Notes: generated from the letters alone by a model not told the origin. A DNA stretch of 64,000 bases from Hymenobacter jejuensis (GCF_006337165.1 NZ_CP040896.1:868001-932000); one strand, 5' to 3'. Numbered from the stretch's first letter, positions 25,001-33,792 are shown. Numbers and translations are program-made.

Positions 25001-25407
25001 CTTCGCCCAGCGTACGCATTGCCGTTGTCGATGACCACATCCTTTTTCGGAAAGGATTGCACGCGCTAGTCAGCGGATTTCCCAGTATGGAGGTCATTTT
25101 TGAGGCGGGCGACGGCGAAGAACTACTCGCCCACCTCGACCACGGCAAAGTGCCGGACGTAATTCTGATGGATTTGCAGATGCCCAACCTCGACGGACTG
25201 CAAACTACACGCTTGCTGCGCTCGCAGTTTCCGCACGTGCGCGTTATCATTATTTCCATGCACGACGAGCCGGAACTCATTGAAAGCCTGCGGGCCGAAG
25301 GCGCCCACGGCTACCTGCTCAAGAATGCCGACCCCGAGGAAGTGCACGCCGCCATCCTGACGGTCATTCGCAAAGCCGAAGCACACACCGCCATACCGGC
25401 GCTATAG
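24997..25407 (+). CDS. Receiver-only response regulator
   Basis: A 136-residue CheY-like receiver domain of the NarL subfamily: acidic pair D12/D13 in AVVDDHILFRKGL, phospho-acceptor D59 in VILMDLQMPNLDG, conserved Ser in VIIISMHDE and Lys in GYLLKNADPEE. Regulators of this subfamily normally add a LuxR-type HTH and are about 210 residues long. Here the protein stops right after the receiver, and the 88 bp before the next (opposite) gene has no HTH remnant in any frame. It is thus a single-domain regulator that may act by protein contact. Start and kinase stop overlap as ATGA, which implies translational coupling. Confidence 0.9.
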   Translation: MTSPSVRIAVVDDHILFRKGLHALVSGFPSMEVIFEAGDGEELLAHLDHGKVPDVILMDLQMPNLDGLQTTRLLRSQFPHVRVIIISMHDEPELIESLRAEGAHGYLLKNADPEEVHAAILTVIRKAEAHTAIPAL

Positions 25408-25438
25408 AGCCAAACTGCTAATTACCAACATGTTATAT

Positions 25439-25470
25439 ACCCAGTGAAATACCTTCCATTGGGTTTTTGC
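25439..25470 (+). terminator. Possible terminator after the response regulator
   Basis: ACCCAGTG pairs with CATTGGGT (one G-T pair) followed by TTTTTG. It lies about 30 bp after the stop. Confidence 0.5.
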
Positions 25471-25495
25471 TTTAGAGGCCGTTTGCTGCGGCAGG

Positions 25496-25858
25496 CTACA
25501 TCAGCTCTATGCTGGGGTCCCAAAACAGGCGCTTGAATTCCTGAACCTCGTCATTTTCGACGCGCACCCCCTCTTCTTCGAGAGCTTCCTGCATGGCGGT
25601 AGGCGTGGCGAAGTGGTGCCGACCCGTAAGCAAGCCGTTGCGGTTCACAACGCGGTGCGCGGGCACCGCGTGCAGCCCCAGCGCCGGATTGGAGGCAATC
25701 ATGGCCCAGCCCACCATGCGCGCGCCGTGGCGGGCGCCGAGGTAATGCGCAATGGCGCCGTACGTGGTCACGCGACCGGGCGGCACCAGGCGCACTACTT
25801 CGTGCACATCCTCAAAAAAATTGCGCTGCTTTTCGGTCGGTTCTTTGGGAGTTTTCAT
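25496..25858 (-). CDS. Alkyltransferase-like (ATL) protein, MGMT-family without the acceptor Cys
   Basis: A 120-residue protein matching the C-terminal DNA-binding domain of O6-alkylguanine-DNA alkyltransferases: VVRLVPPGRVTTYGAIAHYL, ARMVGWAMIASNP, and the active-site line VPAHRVVNRNGLLTG. The acceptor Cys of PCHRV is replaced by Ala (PAHRV), as in known alkyltransferase-like proteins, which bind alkylated bases and recruit nucleotide excision repair without transferring the alkyl group. The Arg finger (GARMVGWA) and Tyr (TYGAI) remain. Its ATG at 25858 lies 4 bp from a TAACTTGC element. It is monocistronic, convergent with the response regulator. Confidence 0.9.
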   Translation of the reverse strand: MKTPKEPTEKQRNFFEDVHEVVRLVPPGRVTTYGAIAHYLGARHGARMVGWAMIASNPALGLHAVPAHRVVNRNGLLTGRHHFATPTAMQEALEEEGVRVENDEVQEFKRLFWDPSIELM

Positions 25859-25862
25859 GGGG

Positions 25863-25891
25863 GCAAGTTAGCAGGCCAATAAGGCCGGCAA
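25863..25891 (-). promoter_or_regulatory. Candidate promoter of the ATL gene
   Basis: On the minus strand TTG (25891-25889), 18 bp, TAACTTGC (25870-25863), 4 bp before the ATG. The spacing is identical to that proposed for xseA. Confidence 0.4.
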
Positions 25892-26110
25892 AAAAGTCAA
25901 AACCCGGCCTTTTGGAAAAGGCCAAGCCGTTTAAAATGCTCCGGCAAAGAAAAAAAGCTGCAACCTGCGGGCTTTTTTTGTGTCTTACGATCTTTGTTGA
26001 CATCCTAACCAACTCCAACCGAACCCTTAAGGCAGCCCTGTCGTTGTGGAACCTTGACTACCTGTGATTTAGGTAGCTTGATGAATTGGGAAGCCCGCCC
26101 TAGATCGTAC

Positions 26111-27268
26111 ATGCAGACGAAAGAACAAGAACCAGAAGTTGCCGAAACGCGCCCCGCCGGACGCCGAGTGTTGTGGATTGTGCTTGCCCTGGCCCTGATC
26201 GGGGCGCTGGCATTTGTCAAGATCCACTACTTCCCTACTCCAACTGCTGGCAAAGGCGGAAAAGGTGGCGGCGGCAAAGGTGCAGCCGGTGGGCCGGGCG
26301 CCGCTAAGGGTGGCAAAGGCGGCGGTGGCGGCGCACGCACTCCGGTAAAAGTGTACGTGGTGCAGCCTACTTCGCTGGCCAACGAGGTTTCGTCGACGGG
26401 CACCGTGCTGGCCGACGAGTCGGTGGTGGTGCAAAGCGAGATCGCGGGCAAAATCACCAGCCTCAACATTGAGGAAGGCAAACCGATCCGGAAAGGCCAG
26501 TTGCTGTTCACTATCAACGCCGCCGACATTCAGGCGCAGCTTAACAAAGTACGCTACAACATCAAGCTCTTCCGCGACCAGGAGCAACGGCAGCGCACCT
26601 TGTTGGAAAAAGAATACATCAGCCGCCAGGAATACGAACAATCTAATAATCAACTACTTACCGCACAGGCAGATTTACAAGCCTTGCAAGCCAACCTGGC
26701 CAAAACCTACGTTCGAGCTCCATTCGATGGCATTTTGGGCTTGCGCAACGTGTCGGTGGGGGCTTATGTATCGCCGGGCACGTCCATCACCACCATTTCG
26801 CGGGTAAAGCCCGTCAAGATTGACTTTTCTGTGCCCAGCCGGTTTGCCAACGCCGTGCGCGTCGGCGATCCGGTGGTCGTGACCGACGAAGGCACTACCA
26901 AAAAATACCAAGCCAAAGTATACGCCGTCAATCCGCAGATCGACCCGGTGTCGCGGACGCTGACCACGCGGGCCGTTTACCCGAATACCAACTCGGAACT
27001 GCGGCCTGGCGCGTTTGTAAAAATCAACCTGCAACTCGGCGAAACGGCTGACGCTCTGCAGATTCCGACCGAAGCCGTCATTCCGGAAGCCAGCGGATAT
27101 TCGGTATTCAAGATCAAAGGTGGCAAAGCCATCAGCCAGAAAGTGAAGATTGGCGTCCGCTCCGACAAGGTGATTCAGATCACCGATGGCTTGGCCGTGG
27201 GCGACAGCATTGTGCGCACCGGCATCCTACAGGTTAAACCTGGCGACCGCGTAGCCATCCAAAAGTAA
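26111..27268 (+). CDS. RND efflux periplasmic adaptor (HlyD/AcrA-like)
   Basis: A 385-residue membrane-fusion protein with one N-terminal helix (about 19-37), then an unusual low-complexity Gly/Lys/Ala stretch (about 46-75, words such as GKGGKGGGGKG). The adaptor domains follow: barrel-sandwich half VVVQSEIAGKITSLNIEEGK, a coiled-coil hairpin around KLFRDQEQRQRTLLEKEYIS, second lipoyl half TYVRAPFDGILGLRNVSVGA, beta-barrel and membrane-proximal domain ending GDRVAIQK. It links the inner-membrane pump to the TolC channel. The ATG at 26111 is favoured over 26054 and 26081. Codons for NNQLLT at about 26640-26662 are low-GC and resemble half of the dispersed palindrome. Confidence 0.92.
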   Translation: MQTKEQEPEVAETRPAGRRVLWIVLALALIGALAFVKIHYFPTPTAGKGGKGGGGKGAAGGPGAAKGGKGGGGGARTPVKVYVVQPTSLANEVSSTGTVLADESVVVQSEIAGKITSLNIEEGKPIRKGQLLFTINAADIQAQLNKVRYNIKLFRDQEQRQRTLLEKEYISRQEYEQSNNQLLTAQADLQALQANLAKTYVRAPFDGILGLRNVSVGAYVSPGTSITTISRVKPVKIDFSVPSRFANAVRVGDPVVVTDEGTTKKYQAKVYAVNPQIDPVSRTLTTRAVYPNTNSELRPGAFVKINLQLGETADALQIPTEAVIPEASGYSVFKIKGGKAISQKVKIGVRSDKVIQITDGLAVGDSIVRTGILQVKPGDRVAIQK

Positions 27269-27393
27269 ATATCCCTTGGCGCTACGGACGTCCTGCTTCA
27301 TTCGCAACTTTCTAATTATTAGATAGTTTGCAGAAATAGCAAGCCGAGCTACCCAAGACCGATTTGTTGAGCGTTTTTAACCAGCCTTAGTAT

Positions 27394-30300
27394 ATGAGTC
27401 TTTCATCCGTTAGCATTGGCCGGCCGGTGCTATCCATCGTGATGAGCTTGCTCATCGTTATCTTCGGTATCATCGGCTTCCGCTATCTCAGTATCCGGGA
27501 ATACCCCAGCGTCGATCCGCCAATTATCACTGTATCAACTAGTTATACTGGCGCTTCGGCCGACGTAATTCAGTCCCAGATCACGGAGCCGCTGGAAGAA
27601 GGCATCAACGGCATCGCGGGCATTCGCAACCTGACGTCGGTCAGCCGCGACGGCCGCTCGCAAATCACCGTCGAATTTGACCTTGACACCGACCTTGAAG
27701 CGGCCGCCAACGACGTGCGCGACAAGGTATCGGGCGCGCAGGGTCGTCTCCCGCGCGACGTAGACCCACCCACCGTAAGCAAGGCCAACGCCGACTCGCA
27801 GCCGATTGTGCTTACCTACCTCAGCAGCGATTCGCGCAGCTTGCTGGAATTGACCGACTACGCCAACAACGTGCTCAAGGAGCGCCTCCAGACCATTCCG
27901 GGGGTGAGCGAAATTCGGATATGGGGCGAGCGCAAATACTCGATGCGCCTGTGGCTTGATCCGGTAAAAATGGCCGCGCTGGGCATTTCGCCAGTGGACG
28001 TACAGACCTCCCTGACCCGCGAAAACGTAGAACTGCCGAGCGGGGCCGTACAAGGCCAAAACACCCAGCTCACGTTGCGCACAATGGGTCGCCTCTCGAC
28101 AGTGGAGGACTTTAATAATCTGATTCTGCGCAACGACCCGACTTCGCTGGTTCGCCTCAGCGACGTGGGGTACGCTGAACTCTATCCCGAAAACGACCAG
28201 ACGGCCCTGCGCCGCAACGGTGTGCCAATGATTGGCATCAACGCGATTCCGCAGCCAGGCTCCAACCAGATCGACATTGCCAACGAGTTCAACAGGCGCG
28301 TCAAGCAGTATCAAGCCGACTTACCCAAAGACCTTAAACTCAGTACCGGCTTCGACAACTCGGTGTTCATTCGCGCTTCCATTGCCGAGGTAGAAGACAC
28401 TATTATTGAGGCCTTTGTGCTGGTGGTGGTCGTGATTTTCCTGTTCCTGCGCGACTGGCGCTCCACGATTATTCCGGTGGTAGCCATTCCGGTGTCGCTG
28501 ATCGGGATTTTCTTCATCATGTACCTGCTTGATTTCTCCATCAACGTACTCACGCTGTTGGCTATCGTGCTGGCTATCAGCTTGGTAGTGGACGATGCCA
28601 TTGTAGTACTGGAGAACATCTATTCGCGCATTGAAGAAGGCGACGACCCGCGCGAAGCCGCCCTGAAAGGTTCAGCAGAGATCTTGATGGCCGTTGTTTC
28701 GACGACCATCGTGCTGGCGGCCGTGTTTCTGCCGGTTATTTTCCTGGAAGGCATCACGGGCCGTTTGTTCCGCGAGTTTGGTATCGTGCTGGCCGGTTCG
28801 GTGCTGATTTCAGCCTTCGTGTCGCTGACCCTGACGCCCATGATGTGTTCGCAGATCTTGAAGCGGCAGGAGAAACACAACTGGTTTTACCGCAAGACGG
28901 AGCCCTTCTTTGAGAAAATCACGACGGGCTACCAGCACAGCCTCGAAACGTTTCTGCGCAACCGCTGGATGGCCTGGGGCATTGTAGCCCTGACGGGCGT
29001 GGGCATCTGGTTTTTTATGGGTGCGCTGCCCTCGGAGTTGGCTCCTATCGAAGACCGGAACCGCATCAACGTATCGGCGACGGGGCCGGAAGGCGCCTCG
29101 TTTGAGTACATGAACGACTACATGGCCGAGCTCACCAAACTGGTGGCCGACACCGTTGGCGATGATGTGGATAACATCTTGACTGTGACGGCCCCCGGTG
29201 GCGGTGGCGGTGCTGGCGTCGTCAATTCGGGCATTGCCCGCATACTACTGAAAGATGCTTCTGAACGCACGCGCAGCCAGCAGCAGATTGCCGATGCCCT
29301 CACCAACGGCGTGAAGCAGTTGACCGGCGGCCGCACCTCCGTGTCGCAAGACCAAAGCATTGGCAACAGCGGTGGCGGCTTGCCAGTGCAGTTTGTGCTT
29401 CAGAACCAGGACTTTGAAAAACTGCGCGAAGCGGTACCGAAGTTTCTGGAGGCCGCCCGCCAAGACCCCACGTTTAGCTTTGTCGATGTCAACCTGAAAT
29501 TTACCAAACCCGAACTGCGCGTGGTGATCGACCGCGAAAAGGCACAGACGCTGGGCATTTCGGTGCAGGACATCTCGCAGACGTTGCAAGCCGGCCTTAG
29601 TGGTTCGCGCTACGGTTACTTCATCAAAGACAGCAAACAGTACCAGATCATTGGCCAAGTGGCGCGCGAAGACCGCAACCAGCCCTTAGACGTACGCACG
29701 CTCTCGGTGAAAAACCGTGCCGGCCAGCTTGTGCAGCTCGACAACGTAATCCGGTTGGAAGAACAGAGCACCCCACCCCAACTCTACCGCTTCAACCGCT
29801 ACAACTCAGCCACAATTTCGGCGGCACTTAGCCCCAACAAAACGATGGGCGACGGCATTGCGGCCATGCGCGCTATTGCCAGCAAGGACCTCGACGATTC
29901 GTTTTCAACGGCGCTTTCCGGTGCTTCCCGTGACTTCGAGGAAAGCTCCTCATCCCTGTTGTTTGCCTTCGGCTTGGCCTTGGTGCTGATTTACCTGATT
30001 CTGGCGGCACAGTTCGAGAGCTTCCGCGATCCAGGCATTATCATGATTACGGTGCCGCTGGCGTTGTCGGGCGCGTTGCTGAGCTTATGGTATTTCAACC
30101 AAACGGTCAACTTGTTCTCCGAAATCGGCATTATCATGCTCGTGGGTCTGGTGACGAAAAACGGTATCCTGATCGTGGAATTTGCTAACCAGCGCGTGGA
30201 ACACGGTGCCGACTACATGACCGGCCTCGTGGAAGGCGCTACGGCCCGCTTCCGCCCCATCCTGATGACGAGCTTGTGCGCCGTGCTGGGCATTCTGCCG

Positions 30301-30489
30301 ATTGCCGTGGCGACGGGCGCGGGCGCCCTTAGCCGCCGTGCGATGGGCATTGGCGTAGTGGGCGGCTTGCTGTTTGCCACCGGCCTTACGCTATACGTGG
30401 TGCCGGTGATGTACTCGTACTTTGCTACGGCCAAAAAGCACAGCAAGAAGAAGCCCGAAGCAGAGCCCCACGAAGCAGTAGCCGCCTAA
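27394..30489 (+). CDS. RND-family efflux pump, inner-membrane permease (HAE1/AcrB-like)
   Basis: A 1031-residue transporter of full family length. It opens with SIGRPVLSIVMSLLIVIFGI (TM1), followed by the porter domain with GASADVIQSQITEPLEEGIN. TM4 carries the proton-relay pair in LAISLVVDDAIVVLENI, and the helix-10 region has GLVTKNGILIVEFANQ. The large second periplasmic loop includes a Gly-rich segment (APGGGGGAGVV). It exports hydrophobic or amphiphilic compounds by proton antiport as a trimer. The gene lies 125 bp after the adaptor and 66 bp before the TolC-like gene; the three form a standard tripartite efflux operon. No regulator gene is adjacent. Confidence 0.95.
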   Translation: MSLSSVSIGRPVLSIVMSLLIVIFGIIGFRYLSIREYPSVDPPIITVSTSYTGASADVIQSQITEPLEEGINGIAGIRNLTSVSRDGRSQITVEFDLDTDLEAAANDVRDKVSGAQGRLPRDVDPPTVSKANADSQPIVLTYLSSDSRSLLELTDYANNVLKERLQTIPGVSEIRIWGERKYSMRLWLDPVKMAALGISPVDVQTSLTRENVELPSGAVQGQNTQLTLRTMGRLSTVEDFNNLILRNDPTSLVRLSDVGYAELYPENDQTALRRNGVPMIGINAIPQPGSNQIDIANEFNRRVKQYQADLPKDLKLSTGFDNSVFIRASIAEVEDTIIEAFVLVVVVIFLFLRDWRSTIIPVVAIPVSLIGIFFIMYLLDFSINVLTLLAIVLAISLVVDDAIVVLENIYSRIEEGDDPREAALKGSAEILMAVVSTTIVLAAVFLPVIFLEGITGRLFREFGIVLAGSVLISAFVSLTLTPMMCSQILKRQEKHNWFYRKTEPFFEKITTGYQHSLETFLRNRWMAWGIVALTGVGIWFFMGALPSELAPIEDRNRINVSATGPEGASFEYMNDYMAELTKLVADTVGDDVDNILTVTAPGGGGGAGVVNSGIARILLKDASERTRSQQQIADALTNGVKQLTGGRTSVSQDQSIGNSGGGLPVQFVLQNQDFEKLREAVPKFLEAARQDPTFSFVDVNLKFTKPELRVVIDREKAQTLGISVQDISQTLQAGLSGSRYGYFIKDSKQYQIIGQVAREDRNQPLDVRTLSVKNRAGQLVQLDNVIRLEEQSTPPQLYRFNRYNSATISAALSPNKTMGDGIAAMRAIASKDLDDSFSTALSGASRDFEESSSSLLFAFGLALVLIYLILAAQFESFRDPGIIMITVPLALSGALLSLWYFNQTVNLFSEIGIIMLVGLVTKNGILIVEFANQRVEHGADYMTGLVEGATARFRPILMTSLCAVLGILPIAVATGAGALSRRAMGIGVVGGLLFATGLTLYVVPVMYSYFATAKKHSKKKPEAEPHEAVAA

Positions 30490-30497
30490 TTTTCTTA

Positions 30498-30530
30498 TTT
30501 ATAAGTATTTAATTATTAATTACTTACGTT
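30498..30530. repeat. Copy of the dispersed AT-rich palindrome
   Basis: AAGTA at 30503-30507 and TACTT at 30521-30525 are symmetric about position 30514. It lies between the pump gene and the TolC-like gene, inside a presumed operon. Confidence 0.6.
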
Positions 30531-30555
30531 TCCCGCCCGCGTTTTTGCGTTTAGA

Positions 30556-31950
30556 ATGAAGTTGAACACCCGCTACCTCTTTTTGCTGTTGTTGCTCGCG
30601 CCGTTGGTGGGGCGGGCCCAGCAACAAAATCAACTAGCAAAACCCCAAACGGTGCCGCAGGGACCGCCTCTTTCGTTGCAGGAAGCCATCCGCATTGGGT
30701 TGGAAAACAACTTCGGCATCCAGCTGGCCCGCCGCGACGAAGAAATTGCCAGCAACAACGTGACGCGCGGCAACGCCGGCCAGTTGCCCTCGGTAAACGG
30801 TAATTTTTCGCGCACCTTCAACATCAACAACACCCGGCAGCAACGCGAGCAGCAGAAGGCGGTGGTCATCAACGGCGGCAAGGCCAACGCGCTGAATGCC
30901 AACGTGGGCGTCAACTGGACCATCTTCGACGGGTTTGGTATGTTCATCGCCTACGACCGGCTGCGGACGCTGGAAAACGGCCAGCGCCAGATCACCCGCG
31001 CGACCATGGAAGAAACCGTGGAATCCATTTCCAACGCGTACTTCGCCGTGGTGCGCGAATCGGGCAAAATCAAGTCCCTGGAACAAGCGCTAGCCATCGG
31101 TCAGCAACGCATTGACCTGACGCAGGCGCAGGTAGATGTGGGCGTGAGCGCCAAGGTGGAAGTTCTGACGGCGCGCGTCGATTTTAACGCCGACCGCTCG
31201 TTGCTCATCCAGCAACAGGAAGCGCTGAAAACGGCCAAAGTCAACCTCAACAACTTGCTCAGCCGCGGTCCGCAACTCGATTTCAGTCCCTCCGACTCGA
31301 TTGTGGTCACCCGCGATCTCGATCGGGAAGCCATCAACCAAGGCATTGTAGCGCGCAACCCGCGTTTGCAGCAAGCCCGCTTCGGTGTAGATGTGGCGCA
31401 GTTCGACCGCAAGTTGGTGCGGGCTTCGCGCTATCCGCAGGTCGATCTGACGGGGGGCTATGGCCTTACGCGCAACATCAACAACGCCTTCCTGATCAAT
31501 ACGGCCCAAGGCAGCGTGCTGGGCTCCAATACCAACCGCGTTTTTGGTCCTAACTACGGCGTGGTGGCTTCCGTGCCCATTTTCGACGGGTTCAACCGCA
31601 ACCGGCTGGAGCAGAACGCCCGCGTAGCCGAAGAACAAAGCCGCATTCAGTTGGATCAGACGCGGCTCAACTTAGAATCGCAGGCTGAGCAAGCCTATGC
31701 GCAATACCAAAACCGACTACAACTACTTGAACTAGAAGAAGATAACATTACCCTTGCCCGCCAAAACGTAGCCATTGCCCTGGAGCGCTACCGCCTCGGC
31801 TTACTGACGCCTCTTGAGCTCCGCGAAGCCCAGCGCAACCGCATCGACGCCGAAACCCGGTTGCTCGACATTCGCTACCAAGCCAAGGAAGCCGAAACCG
31901 TGCTGCGCCGCCTCAGCGGCAGCTTGGTGCAGGAAGGCGGCGGCCAGTAA
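30556..31950 (+). CDS. TolC-family outer-membrane efflux protein
   Basis: A 464-residue protein with signal peptide (cleavage near LVGRAQQ). Two similar halves of long helices and beta-strands form the trimeric outer-membrane channel: first repeat SLQEAIRIGLENNFGIQLAR to about residue 230, second repeat GIVARNPRLQQARFGVDVAQ onward, with the conserved VPIFDGFNRNRLEQNARVA segment. The last stretch, LLTPLELREAQRNRIDAETR, is typical of these proteins. It completes the efflux operon with the two genes before it. A strong terminator follows. The pump's substrates cannot be told from sequence. Confidence 0.93.
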   Translation: MKLNTRYLFLLLLLAPLVGRAQQQNQLAKPQTVPQGPPLSLQEAIRIGLENNFGIQLARRDEEIASNNVTRGNAGQLPSVNGNFSRTFNINNTRQQREQQKAVVINGGKANALNANVGVNWTIFDGFGMFIAYDRLRTLENGQRQITRATMEETVESISNAYFAVVRESGKIKSLEQALAIGQQRIDLTQAQVDVGVSAKVEVLTARVDFNADRSLLIQQQEALKTAKVNLNNLLSRGPQLDFSPSDSIVVTRDLDREAINQGIVARNPRLQQARFGVDVAQFDRKLVRASRYPQVDLTGGYGLTRNINNAFLINTAQGSVLGSNTNRVFGPNYGVVASVPIFDGFNRNRLEQNARVAEEQSRIQLDQTRLNLESQAEQAYAQYQNRLQLLELEEDNITLARQNVAIALERYRLGLLTPLELREAQRNRIDAETRLLDIRYQAKEAETVLRRLSGSLVQEGGGQ

Positions 31951-31962
31951 AAGCAGCTACGT

Positions 31963-32013
31963 TACAAAGTAAAAAGGCCGCTCATGCAATATGAGCGGCC
32001 TTTTTACTTTGTA
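31963..32013. terminator. Strong intrinsic terminator between convergent genes
   Basis: A perfect 23-bp stem (31963-31985 with 31991-32013) with GCAAT loop and A/T-rich arms that give a T-run on either strand. It ends the efflux operon and can serve the convergent gene at 32069. Confidence 0.88.
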
Positions 32014-32040
32014 AATGTTTAGTTATCAACAAGTTATTAA
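32008..32040. repeat. Degenerate copy of the dispersed AT-rich palindrome
   Basis: Core TTAGTTATCAA at 32019-32029 with right arm CAAGTTATTA. It lies between convergent genes next to the terminator. Confidence 0.4.
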
Positions 32041-32068
32041 CTTATCCACTATCGCTTTCTGAAGCATT

Positions 32069-33364
32069 TTAGGGAGTTGATTTCGCGGGGCTTTCGTTAG
32101 GCACCAGCGTTAGTTGGCGTAGTTGCTTCAGGGCTTCGCGGGTTTCGGCCTGGGTTTTGGCTTTCTTCTCGTCTTCGTTGACGGGCTGGCGCGACGTATC
32201 GCCAAAAAACTGCACGATGTCCTGCTGCTGAGGCAGGCTTATGCCCTCAAACTTTTTGTCGGCCAGTTTGCGCAGCCACTCGCCGTAGGTTTCGTCGGCC
32301 AAGCCGTATTCGCCAGCTCTGGTGGTGTGGCCCGTGTCGAAATCGTAGTTGGGCAGAGGCTTGGCCGAAGCGGTAGTATTTGCCTTTTCGCGCTCCAAGA
32401 TCTGGCAGTAGTCGGCCATGACATCGGCGAAACTCTTTTTGAAGTACGCTTCGGCCTTCGGAGTAGGCAGGCGGAAAGCAAAGGGCTTGAGCGGCCCGAT
32501 TTTGGGCAAAATGCCAATGAATTTGGAGGCCAGCCGCGCGCCAAAACCCGGCTTTTCGTACTTCACGCCGTACTCGCGCCGAAACTTACGCTCGCTCTGC
32601 CGATACACGTAATCGCGACGGCGGGCCTGCGGATCGAGCTTGCGAATATTCTTCCGCTCCGCGTGCCAGGCTGCCCGGGCCGCCGTCGGGATCAGTTGCT
32701 GCACCGCAAAGCGGAAGCTGCCAATGGAAACATCGACGTTGAGCACTACCTGCCCCAGTTCCAGCCCGTACGTTTTCTGAAAAGCCCGCTCCAGCACTGG
32801 CTTACTCACCTGAAAACCAATGAAATCGTGGTAATTGTCGGAGCGATACCGGCCGGCGGCCAGTTGCACCACGTCAAAAGCAAACTCGAGTTGGGTGTGC
32901 TGCTTGGGCGCTTCGAAGTACGTAATGACATCGCCGTACTTGGCCGCCAGCTCCGGATACACCGAAGGCATGGCGCGGTTGGTGCCTTCCGAATGCCCCT
33001 TGATATCGGCCACGTAATGCGCCATCGCGCCCAGCGCAAACGCGTATTCGTTGCGGTCTTGGGCTTCGTCGAGCAGATTGCGGACAAAGTCGCCGCTGCG
33101 CACGTAATGCGTCAGGTTTGTAAATAGCTTAGAGCCAAATGGATAGAAGCCCATGTCCTGGATAATGGAGCCGCCGTAGGCGTAGGATTTGGCTTCTTTC
33201 CACTGCTCCGGAGTGGCACCGGGGTAGCGTTGGGTCAGCAACGGCACCAAGCAGCGCCGCCAGCACGAATCGACGTTGGCCTGATGAGTCAGGACGGAAT
33301 AGCCAGCAGCCGATGCCGGAAGAAAACAGAGAGCTACGAAGCTCAGGAAAAGCCATTTCAGCAT
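32069..33364 (-). CDS. Secreted zinc-dependent phospholipase C-like protein
   Basis: A 431-residue protein with signal peptide (MLKWLFLSFVALCFLPASAA). The zinc-PLC domain occupies about residues 21-230: GYSVLTHQ (H27), GSIIQDMGFYP (D70), LTHYVRSGDF (H86), and ALGAMAHYVADIKGHSEG with H116-x3-D120 and H124, matching the metal-binding order of the family. The first residue after cleavage is Gly, not the Trp seen in classic PLC. The C-terminal half is a long, basic, helical region with no recognised domain. An in-frame ATG at 33406 precedes the signal peptide and is rejected. It is only distantly related to the PLC-like protein at 5449-6639. Confidence 0.78.
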   Translation of the reverse strand: MLKWLFLSFVALCFLPASAAGYSVLTHQANVDSCWRRCLVPLLTQRYPGATPEQWKEAKSYAYGGSIIQDMGFYPFGSKLFTNLTHYVRSGDFVRNLLDEAQDRNEYAFALGAMAHYVADIKGHSEGTNRAMPSVYPELAAKYGDVITYFEAPKQHTQLEFAFDVVQLAAGRYRSDNYHDFIGFQVSKPVLERAFQKTYGLELGQVVLNVDVSIGSFRFAVQQLIPTAARAAWHAERKNIRKLDPQARRRDYVYRQSERKFRREYGVKYEKPGFGARLASKFIGILPKIGPLKPFAFRLPTPKAEAYFKKSFADVMADYCQILEREKANTTASAKPLPNYDFDTGHTTRAGEYGLADETYGEWLRKLADKKFEGISLPQQQDIVQFFGDTSRQPVNEDEKKAKTQAETREALKQLRQLTLVPNESPAKSTP

Positions 33365-33502
33365 GAAAAAAAGGGTTGCCTGCTCCGATTTTGGCACCGA
33401 ACCCAAGCGGTAGGCTCTACGCAGAAGCCCAACAGTGGTTGTGGATACGAATAGGATGATATGCCGATGGAAATGTGGCTGTTAAGCAGATTTCACTATT
33501 TC

Positions 33503-33535
33503 AATATAAGCCATTAATAGTCAGAATGTTATGAA
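33503..33535. repeat. Copy of the dispersed AT-rich palindrome
   Basis: Core TTAATAGTCAG at 33514-33524; arms AATATAAGCC and AATGTTATGA. Confidence 0.45.
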
Positions 33536-33628
33536 TAACTTTATTCTCGTAGCTTGTAACTTAGCGCTGTCGAATCATCCCCCAGCAACATTTCTGCGAG
33601 TGGCAACGCAACCGCATGGCCAGACCAG

Positions 33629-33676
33629 AAATAGAGTATCACAACCGTTTCCGGAAACGGTTGTGATACTCTATTT
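33629..33676. promoter_or_regulatory. 48-bp perfect palindrome, candidate operator
   Basis: Bases 33629-33652 and 33653-33676 are exact reverse complements with no spacer. The centre, AACCGTTTCCGGAAACGGTT, has the GTTTC/GAAAC pattern of LacI-family operators. It lies between divergent genes, where a terminator is not expected, 117 bp upstream of the sugar-related operon at 33793. No T-run follows either arm. Confidence 0.6.
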
Positions 33677-33792
33677 GGCTTATCTGCAGCTCGTAGCAGC
33701 TTGGCCCTCAGACTATTTCCTTACTTAGCATCCACTTCGCCCAGACTTGCCGATTGCGAGCCCGGAGATGAAAGACCAAGCCAGACGCTATA

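Larger units (their letters stand above)
33365..33792. other. Intergenic region between divergent genes with a long palindrome
   Basis: This 428-bp gap holds one AT-rich element (33503-33535) and the 48-bp perfect palindrome (33629-33676). The plus-strand frame 33531-33728 has no coding character and runs through the palindrome. Confidence 0.6.

Noticed and set aside
25408..25495. Hidden HTH downstream of the receiver protein
   Set aside because: All frames were read; the 88 bp contain only a hairpin and no HTH-like sequence.
33531..33728. 65-residue plus-strand frame
   Set aside because: It runs through the 48-bp palindrome and has no coding character or conserved start context.
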